Origin: Lysobacteraceae bacterium UBA6001
GTDB lineage: Bacteria; Pseudomonadota; Gammaproteobacteria; Xanthomonadales; Xanthomonadaceae
Reading direction: 5' to 3'
Assembly (NCBI GenBank): GCA_002429615.1
Contig: DJAN01000238.1
Location: 1-6,453, forward strand
Length of the DNA: 6,453 nucleotides
Shown one piece after another: positions 1-6,453 of the stretch (within the stretch, counting starts at the first letter, position 1; every line of letters starts with the position of its first letter). Position numbers and translations under genes: made by a program. The notes beneath the pieces are model-generated. The model saw only the letters and a list, made by a program, of their open reading frames with translations. It ran no database searches and had not been told where the DNA came from.

Positions 1-144
1 GTGGTCGCCGCGCTGGTGGCCGAGGGCGTTCCGGCCAGCCAGCTGCTGGCCAAGGGCTATGGCGCGTCGCAGCCGATCGCCGACAACGCCAGCGAGGAAG
101 GCCGCGCGCGCAACCGACGCATGACCTTCACCGTGCTGAAGTAG
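1..144 (+). CDS. OmpA-family outer-membrane/peptidoglycan-binding protein, C-terminal end only
   Basis: The window opens inside a frame that reads 47 codons and stops at TAG (142-144); the start lies outside. The visible residues form the last part of an OmpA C-terminal (OmpA/MotB) domain. They include VPASQLLAKGYGASQPIADN, then a GRARNRR motif and the closing strand MTFTVL. In this family the domain binds peptidoglycan in the periplasm, and the arginine-containing NRR segment lies in the diaminopimelate-binding pocket. The protein ends right after the domain. The missing N-terminal part could be a beta-barrel, a lipoprotein anchor or a repeat region, so the subtype (OmpA porin, Pal-like or YiaD-like) cannot be decided here. 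A strong terminator follows, so this gene ends its own transcript and is not part of the uvrA unit. Confidence 0.88.
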   Translation: MVAALVAEGVPASQLLAKGYGASQPIADNASEEGRARNRRMTFTVLK

Positions 145-171
145 TCAGGCCGGCCCCGGGCCGGTGGACCG

Positions 172-201
172 AGGGCGCCCCGAGGGGCGCCCTTTGTCTT
201 T
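172..201 (+). terminator. Intrinsic terminator after the OmpA-family gene
   Basis: A perfect 9-bp GC stem, GGGCGCCCC (173-181) and GGGGCGCCC (184-192), closes on a GA turn; in practice it is probably 8 bp with a CGAG tetraloop. A T-rich stretch, TTTGTCTTT (193-201), follows. This is the classical Rho-independent layout, 28 bases after the OmpA-family stop codon and about 150 bases before uvrA. A second short palindrome, CCGGCCC-C-GGGCCGG (150-164), lies just upstream and has no T tract. Confidence 0.85.
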
Positions 202-341
202 CCGGCTTCCGCCCCCATGTCGCAGAACCTGAGACGGCGCTGGTGATACTGCCCCTGCGGCGATTTGCCCCTGCCTGCCCCAGTCGATACGCTTCCCTAT
301 TGGCCCACCGGCCACCTCCCCCGCTCGAAAGCTCTCGCTCC

Positions 342-347
342 AGAGGA
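342..347 (+). promoter_or_regulatory. Ribosome-binding site that fixes the uvrA start
   Basis: AGAGGA lies four bases before the ATG at 352. The open frame runs upstream to at least a TTG at 265, but those extra 29 codons are proline-rich and resemble no UvrA N-terminus. Protein similarity to UvrA begins at the ATG with [18 protein letters not shown], which supports 352 as the start. Confidence 0.65.
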
Positions 348-351
348 ACGA

Positions 352-3338
<2,987 letters not shown>

Positions 3339-3339
<1 letters not shown>

Positions 3340-3758
3340 TGAGCGATACCGGCAACATCCCGCACAAGATCCTCGCCCGCATCCCGATCAGCGTGCGCTG
3401 GCGCGACATGGACAGCATGGGCCACGTCAACAACGCCAAGTACATCTCCTACCTGGAGGAGGCGCGCGTGCGCTGGATGCTGGGCGTGCCGGGCGTGTCG
3501 ATGAGCGACCGCATCGCCCCGGTGGTGGCGGCGACCAACGTCAACTACCGCCGCCCGATCGTGTGGCCGAACGACATCGTGGTGGAGCTGTTCGTGGAGA
3601 GCCTCGGCAACAGCAGCGTCACCATCGGGCATCGCATCGTCGACCAGGCCGACGACAGCGTGCTGTATTCGGACGGCAACGTGGTGGTGGTGTGGATGGA
3701 CACCCAGAGCGGCAAGAGCGCGCCGCTGCCGGAAGCGATCCGGGCGGCCTCGACCTGA
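3339..3758 (+). CDS. Hot-dog fold acyl-CoA thioesterase, FadM/YbgC (4HBT) type
   Basis: The 139-residue cytoplasmic protein belongs to the 4-hydroxybenzoyl-CoA thioesterase-like hot-dog family, which hydrolyses acyl-CoA to free acid and CoA. The family signature is clear: RWRDMDSMGHVNNAKY (21-35) followed by YLEEAR (38-43). D25 is the probable catalytic aspartate, equivalent to D17 of Pseudomonas 4-hydroxybenzoyl-CoA thioesterase. The segment NVNYRRP (68-74) closely resembles the same region of E. coli FadM (long-chain acyl-CoA thioesterase III), as does HVNN..Y...LEEAR. Length is normal for the family and there is no signal peptide. Its ATG shares one base with the uvrA stop (TGATG), with a weak AAGAAGAG purine tract six bases upstream, so translation is probably coupled to uvrA. 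The substrate cannot be read from the sequence. FadM-like use on unsaturated long-chain acyl-CoA is an inference strengthened by the isomerase and TesB genes downstream. Confidence 0.9.
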
Positions 3759-3764
3759 GGCCGC
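3744..3764. terminator. Hairpin at the thioesterase stop codon, possible bidirectional terminator between convergent genes
   Basis: A perfect 8-bp stem, GCGGCCTC (3744-3751) and GAGGCCGC (3757-3764), has a 5-base loop GACCT (3752-3756). It contains the thioesterase TGA (3756-3758) and sits next to the end of the convergent copper-chaperone gene (3780). Position and stem strength suit a shared transcription end. No clear T tract follows on either strand, so an intrinsic terminator is only one reading; an RNA 3'-end stabilising stem is another. Confidence 0.4.
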
Positions 3765-3779
3765 ATCGCGCACCGCGTC

Positions 3780-4235
3780 TTACGGCGCGGCTTTGCGCAC
3801 CTGCAGCGTCGCCTCGACGCTGCGCCCGTCTTCGAGCTTGAAGGTGACCGGCACGCTGGCACCCTCGACCAGCGCCTGCTTCGGCTGCATCAGCATCAGG
3901 TGCAGCCCGCCCGGCGCGAGCGTGACCTTGGCGTTCGCCGGCAGCGCCAGCTTGTCCACCTCGCGCATGCGGTTCATGCCGTCCACCTGCACCGACTCGT
4001 GCAGCGACACCTCACCGAAACCCTGGCTGCTGGCCGCGGCCACCGCGGCCGGCTGCGCGCAGTCGTTGACGAAGGTGCCGAAGCCGGCGGCCATCGGCAT
4101 CGACGGCGCCGGTGGCAGGCGCACCCAGCCGTCACGGAACTGCGGCGCGCAGGTCTTCGCGGGCGCGGCGTGGACGGTCGCACTGGCAAAACCGGCGACG
4201 GCGATGAGAACGCACAGCAGGCGGGTCGTGTTCAT
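3780..4235 (-). CDS. Periplasmic copper chaperone, PCu(A)C family
   Basis: The 151-residue precursor starts with a Sec signal peptide (MNTTRLLCVLIAVAGFASAT..., likely cut after VHA at residue 23). The mature domain carries the full PCu(A)C copper-binding pattern: H79, ten residues, M90, 21 residues, H112, one residue, M114, within LHES...NRM and GGLHLMLM. Proteins of this family hold Cu(I) in the periplasm and, where studied, help deliver copper to the Cu(A) or Cu(B) site of respiratory oxidases. No oxidase or SCO gene is visible here. Two mature cysteines (C28 and C59) lie outside the copper motif. The gene is convergent with the thioesterase and divergent from the isomerase gene, so it is transcribed alone in this window. 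The ATG at 4235 lacks a clear ribosome-binding site. An in-frame ATG at 4247 would add four residues (MIVG) before a still plausible signal peptide. Confidence 0.93.
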   Translation of the reverse strand: MNTTRLLCVLIAVAGFASATVHAAPAKTCAPQFRDGWVRLPPAPSMPMAAGFGTFVNDCAQPAAVAAASSQGFGEVSLHESVQVDGMNRMREVDKLALPANAKVTLAPGGLHLMLMQPKQALVEGASVPVTFKLEDGRSVEATLQVRKAAP

Positions 4236-4241
4236 GCCGAC

Positions 4242-4248
4242 TATCATA
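4242..4248. promoter_or_regulatory. Candidate shared, near-symmetric -10 element for two divergent genes
   Basis: In a 36-bp gap between divergent start codons sits CTATCATAG (4241-4249), a palindrome around its central base. It reads TATCAT on the plus strand (4242-4247) and TATGAT on the minus strand (4248-4243), each one mismatch from TATAAT, in otherwise GC-rich sequence. On the plus strand it would start RNA near 4254, leaving a leader that holds the AGGAG at 4261-4265. On the minus strand the RNA would begin at or just before the ATG at 4235, giving a leaderless or nearly leaderless message. I find no good -35 hexamer in either direction. Confidence 0.4.
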
Positions 4249-4260
4249 GCCACAGCCGCC

Positions 4261-4265
4261 AGGAG
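4261..4265 (+). promoter_or_regulatory. Ribosome-binding site of the enoyl-CoA isomerase gene
   Basis: AGGAG lies six bases before the ATG at 4272. It selects this start over the open frame that extends upstream through the antisense of the copper-chaperone gene. Confidence 0.75.
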
Positions 4266-4271
4266 CCCGTC

Positions 4272-5048
4272 ATGAGCATCGATATCCACGACCACGCCGA
4301 CATCCGCGAGATCCGCCTGGCGCGGCCGCCGGCCAATGCGCTGGATACCGCGCTGTGCCGCGAGCTGATCGGCGCGGTGAACCAGGCGCAGGCCGACGAT
4401 AAGCACGCCATCGTGCTGTCCGGCGCGCCGCATATCTTCTCCGGCGGCCTCGACGTGCCCTACCTGCTCTCGCATGGCGCGGACCGCAACAAGCTCTTCG
4501 ACAGCTGGCAGGCGTTCTTCGGCGCCGCCAAGACCCTGGCCGAGACCCGCATCCCGGTGGTCGCCGCGCTGACCGGCCACGCGCCGGCCGGTGGCTGCGT
4601 GCTGGCGCTGTGCTGCGACTACCGGATCATGGCGCGCAGCGTGGACAGCGCGCGCCCCTATGCCATTGGCCTGAACGAAGTGCAGGTCGGGCTGGCCGCG
4701 CCGGAGGGCATCCAGCGCCTGCTGCGCCGCGTGGTCGGCCCGCACCGTGCCGAGCGCCTGCTGGTGGCCGGCGAGATGGTGCCGGCCGAGCAGGCGGTGC
4801 AGATCGGCCTGGTCGACGAGCTGGTCGACGGCGACCTCGTGGTGGCGCGCGCCATCGCCTGGCTGCAGGACCTGCTGCGCCTGCCGCGCCAGCCGATGCT
4901 GCACACCCGCGACGTGGCCCGCGTCGACCTGCGCGAGGCGCTGGCGCCGGAACTGATCCAGCTCGACCGCTTCGTCGAGTCCTGGTACAGCGACGACGCC
5001 CAGGCCGCACTGCAGGCCCTCGGCGCCCGCCTGCGCAAGCCGGCCTGA
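4272..5048 (+). CDS. Enoyl-CoA hydratase/isomerase family protein, probably delta3,delta2-enoyl-CoA isomerase
   Basis: The 258-residue cytoplasmic protein has the crotonase fold. The oxyanion-hole segments are FSGGLD (56-61) and GHAPAGG (102-108). Classical enoyl-CoA hydratases use two glutamates. Here the first position, in GGCVLALCCDYR, is valine (V110); only the second is kept, E136 in AIGLNEVQVGL. A single glutamate in an IGLNE context, preceded by PAGGC and CDYRI, is the pattern I recall for mitochondrial ECI1-type delta3,delta2-enoyl-CoA isomerase. That enzyme moves a C3 double bond to the trans-2 position so that beta-oxidation of unsaturated fatty acids can continue. The isomerase call is therefore preferred to hydratase, although automatic annotation would likely say enoyl-CoA hydratase. 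It diverges from the copper chaperone across 36 bp and precedes tesB by 59 bp. Family membership is near certain; the exact reaction is an inference. Confidence 0.93.
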   Translation: MSIDIHDHADIREIRLARPPANALDTALCRELIGAVNQAQADDKHAIVLSGAPHIFSGGLDVPYLLSHGADRNKLFDSWQAFFGAAKTLAETRIPVVAALTGHAPAGGCVLALCCDYRIMARSVDSARPYAIGLNEVQVGLAAPEGIQRLLRRVVGPHRAERLLVAGEMVPAEQAVQIGLVDELVDGDLVVARAIAWLQDLLRLPRQPMLHTRDVARVDLREALAPELIQLDRFVESWYSDDAQAALQALGARLRKPA

Positions 5049-5057
5049 GCGGGGCCG

Positions 5058-5072
5058 GCGGGCGCTGCCCGC
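5058..5072 (+). repeat. Short GC hairpin between the isomerase gene and the tesB -10 box
   Basis: GCGGGC (5058-5063) and GCCCGC (5067-5072) form a perfect 6-bp stem with a 3-base loop GCT, ten bases after the isomerase stop codon. It abuts the TATAAT at 5073. There is no T tract after it, so it is at best a weak terminator; it also fills most of the -35/-10 spacer of the tesB promoter. Confidence 0.35.
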
Positions 5073-5078
5073 TATAAT
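5073..5078 (+). promoter_or_regulatory. tesB: -10 box of the putative tesB promoter
   Basis: A perfect TATAAT stands out in GC-rich sequence 30 bases before the TTG start of tesB, predicting RNA starting near 5085. The -35 region at normal spacing (around 5049-5055) is GC-rich with no TTGACA-like match, so the promoter may be weak or need an activator. Confidence 0.55.
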
Positions 5079-5106
5079 CGCGGCCTATCGTCCCGCAGGC
5101 CGCGAT
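5077..5106. promoter_or_regulatory. Perfect 10-bp inverted repeat across the tesB promoter start and ribosome-binding region, possible operator
   Basis: ATCGCGGCCT (5077-5086) and AGGCCGCGAT (5097-5106) are exact reverse complements separated by 10 bases, with arm centres 20 bp apart (about two helical turns). The left arm overlaps the end of the TATAAT; the right arm contains the AGG (5097-5099) that would serve as ribosome-binding site and ends one base before the TTG codon. This layout suits a repressor operator. An RNA hairpin hiding the ribosome-binding site is possible only if transcription starts upstream, for instance by read-through from the isomerase gene. Confidence 0.45.
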
Positions 5107-5107
5107 C

Positions 5108-6013
5108 TTGTCCGACTCCGCCGAACCCGTCGTCTCCGAACTGATCAGCCTGCTCTCGCTGGAGCGGCTGGAGGACAACCTGTTCCGCGGCCAGAGCCGC
5201 GACATCGGCACCAAGTACGTGTTCGGCGGGCAGGTGCTGGGCCAGGCGCTGGCCGCCGCCCAGGCCACGGTCGAGAACGGCCGCCAGGCGCATTCGCTGC
5301 ATGCCTACTTCCTGCGCGCCGGCAACATCGAGGCGCCGATCGTCTATGACGTCGACCGCACCCGCGACGGCGGCAGCTTTTCCGTGCGCCGGGTCACCGC
5401 GATCCAGCATGGCAAGGTGATCTTCTTCTGCGCGGCATCCTTCCAGGAACACGAGGACGGCGCCGAGCACCAGTCGCGCATGCCCGACGTGCCGCAGCCG
5501 GAGGACATCGCGCCGACCCCGCCGCTGGCGCCCGAGGTGCTGGAGAAACTGCCGGTGAAGGTGCAGCGCTGGCTTTCGCGTGGCGGCCCGTTCGAGTTCC
5601 GACACGTGTTCCCGCGCGACGAGCTCAATCCGCCCAAGCGTCCGCCGTTCCAGCAGATGTGGCTGCGCCTGAGCGATCCGGTCGGCGACGACCAGGGCTT
5701 GCACCGCGCCCTGCTCGCCTACGCCTCGGATTTCCAGCTGCTCGGCACCTCCACCTTCCCGCACGGCATCAGCTACTACACCCCGGGCGTGCAGATGGCC
5801 TCGCTCGACCATGCCCTGTGGTTCCACCGGCCGTTCCGTACCGACGACTGGCTGCTGTATTCGCTCGACAGCCCCACCGCGCAGGGGTCGCGCGGCCTGG
5901 CGCGCGGGCAGTTCTTCACCCGCGATGGCGTGCTGGTCGCCAGCACCTCGCAGGAAGGGCTGATCCGCGTGGTACCCGATGGCCAACCGCACGCCGTGCC
6001 GGCGAAGGACTGA
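5108..6013 (+). CDS. tesB: Acyl-CoA thioesterase II (TesB)
   Basis: TesB hydrolyses medium- and long-chain acyl-CoAs to free fatty acid and CoA in the cytoplasm. The 301-residue protein aligns by eye with E. coli TesB (286 residues) over its whole length, as a double hot-dog. Landmarks are LFRGQS (25-30), VFGGQVLGQAL (38-48), FLR (68-70), YASD (205-208), LDHALWFHRPF (233-243) and ASTSQEG (278-284). The catalytic aspartate is D208 and the glutamine Q282. The position of E. coli T228 holds serine (S232), a conservative hydroxyl swap. The start is TTG at 5108: an in-frame TAA at 5075-5077 and no ATG or GTG in between leave no other usual start, and AGG lies eight bases upstream. It has its own TATAAT box and overlapping inverted repeat. 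The next gene follows after three bases, implying co-transcription. Confidence 0.96.
   Translation: MSDSAEPVVSELISLLSLERLEDNLFRGQSRDIGTKYVFGGQVLGQALAAAQATVENGRQAHSLHAYFLRAGNIEAPIVYDVDRTRDGGSFSVRRVTAIQHGKVIFFCAASFQEHEDGAEHQSRMPDVPQPEDIAPTPPLAPEVLEKLPVKVQRWLSRGGPFEFRHVFPRDELNPPKRPPFQQMWLRLSDPVGDDQGLHRALLAYASDFQLLGTSTFPHGISYYTPGVQMASLDHALWFHRPFRTDDWLLYSLDSPTAQGSRGLARGQFFTRDGVLVASTSQEGLIRVVPDGQPHAVPAKD
6005..6009 (+). promoter_or_regulatory. Ribosome-binding site of the DUF2007-like gene, inside the end of tesB
   Basis: AAGGA lies seven bases before the ATG at 6017 and within the last codons of tesB. Together with the three-base gap between the genes, it indicates one transcript. Confidence 0.7.
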
Positions 6014-6016
6014 GCC

Positions 6017-6453
6017 ATGCGCAAGATCTTCAGCAGCCAACGTGTCGAGACCGCCGAAGGCGTGGCCAAACTGCTGCGCGATGCCGGCATCGACGTGCGC
6101 CTGAGCAACGGCCGCTCCTACCGCAGCCGCCGCAGCGGCCAGTTCAGCTATCTCGAGGAAGGCAACCCGCAGGCCCATCCCACCGTGTGGGTCGTGCATG
6201 CCGACGACCAGCCGCGCGCGCGCGAACTGCTGCGCGAGGCGCGCCTGCTCGATACCACCCGCCGCGACGTGCCGTTCGCCGAGTACGCCTTCGCCGACAC
6301 CCCGGACACGAAGGCCGGCCCGCGCAACTGGGCATGGCGCATCCGCATCGGCCTGCTGGTGGTGATCGGCGCCATCGCGCTGTTCATCGGCGTGCGTTAC
6401 AAGGCGTCGCACCAGGCGGCCAGCGCTCGGCCGCCGGCGCCGGTCGCGGCACC
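6017..6453 (+). CDS. DUF2007-like protein with C-terminal membrane helix ('pathogenicity-like protein'), 3' end cut by the window
   Basis: The frame is open for 145 codons to the window edge with no stop, so it is incomplete. Residues 1-80 (MRKIFSSQRVETAEGVAKLL, then GIDVRLSNG, and VWVVHADDQPRARELLREA) look like the DUF2007 putative signal-transducing domain: a small alpha/beta unit with a conserved start and an acidic-then-helical end. One hydrophobic helix follows (about 111-125, IGLLVVIGAIALFIG), with arginines and tryptophans before it and basic residues after it. An alanine/proline-rich segment (about 134-145) then runs off the edge. The N-terminal domain has no signal peptide, so it is probably cytoplasmic with a membrane anchor behind it. 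I recall similar proteins in Xanthomonas and Stenotrophomonas under the uninformative name 'pathogenicity-like protein'; no function is established that I can name. It is probably co-transcribed with tesB. Confidence 0.8.
   Translation, partial: MRKIFSSQRVETAEGVAKLLRDAGIDVRLSNGRSYRSRRSGQFSYLEEGNPQAHPTVWVVHADDQPRARELLREARLLDTTRRDVPFAEYAFADTPDTKAGPRNWAWRIRIGLLVVIGAIALFIGVRYKASHQAASARPPAPVAA

Noticed and set aside
251..293. Promoter-like TTGCCC (265-270) and TACGCT (288-293), and the direct repeat GCCCCTGC, before uvrA
   Set aside because: The hexamers match the consensus too poorly, and the repeat is C-rich and short; neither can be told from background in this composition.
265..351. Upstream TTG start extending UvrA by 29 residues
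   Set aside because: The extension is proline-rich and unlike UvrA N-termini, while the ATG at 352 has AGAGGA upstream and begins where family similarity begins.
3760..3794. Possible plus-strand terminator GCCGC...GCGGCTTT after the thioesterase gene
   Set aside because: Only five paired bases with a loop of over 20 bases and three T residues; the 3744-3764 hairpin is a much stronger structure and competes for the same bases.
4236..4904. Upstream extension of the copper-chaperone frame through the antisense of the isomerase gene
   Set aside because: The extension would put the clear signal peptide in the middle of a protein; it is a shadow of the isomerase gene.
5072..6412. Minus-strand open frame of about 446 codons opposite tesB and the DUF2007-like gene
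   Set aside because: Same shadow pattern; both sense genes are clearly real and the antisense product has no recognisable motif.

Overview
The window is ordinary, compact, high-GC bacterial chromosome. It reads best as a gammaproteobacterium of the Xanthomonadaceae/Lysobacteraceae (Xanthomonas, Stenotrophomonas, Luteimonas, Pseudoxanthomonas type). The reasons are the strong G/C third-position bias, a UvrA with a lysine/alanine-rich tail, and a final gene of the DUF2007-like type often labelled 'pathogenicity-like protein' in that family. That placement rests on recalled family resemblance, not on a search. I saw no tRNA, rRNA, CRISPR array, insertion sequence, phage gene or frameshift.

Layout. 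1-144: the end of an OmpA-family protein, closed by a strong intrinsic terminator (172-201). 352-3339: complete uvrA, the damage-recognition ATPase of nucleotide excision repair. Its stop codon overlaps the start of a small hot-dog acyl-CoA thioesterase (3339-3758), so the two are probably translationally coupled. A perfect hairpin spans the thioesterase stop codon. It lies between that gene and a convergent minus-strand gene for a periplasmic PCu(A)C copper chaperone (3780-4235). The copper chaperone diverges across only 36 bp from an enoyl-CoA hydratase/isomerase-family gene (4272-5048). The active site of that protein matches a delta3,delta2-enoyl-CoA isomerase rather than a hydratase. It is followed by tesB (5108-6013, TTG start, own TATAAT box). 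Three bases after tesB comes an incomplete gene for a DUF2007-like membrane protein (6017 to the window edge).

How the genes fit together. The FadM-like thioesterase, the enoyl-CoA isomerase and TesB form a loose acyl-CoA set. In E. coli, the counterparts FadM and TesB remove awkward dienoyl-CoA intermediates during oleate degradation, and isomerases handle misplaced double bases of the chain (double bonds at C3). A shared role in unsaturated fatty-acid breakdown is therefore a reasonable inference. UvrA, the copper chaperone and the OmpA-family protein have no evident link to it.

I found no convincing undescribed system. The items most worth a second look are non-coding: a 10-bp perfect inverted repeat straddling the tesB promoter and ribosome-binding region, a near-symmetric -10 element between two divergent genes, and the hairpin at the convergent gene ends. 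Two protein-level points follow: the isomerase-type active site, and the basic tail of UvrA.
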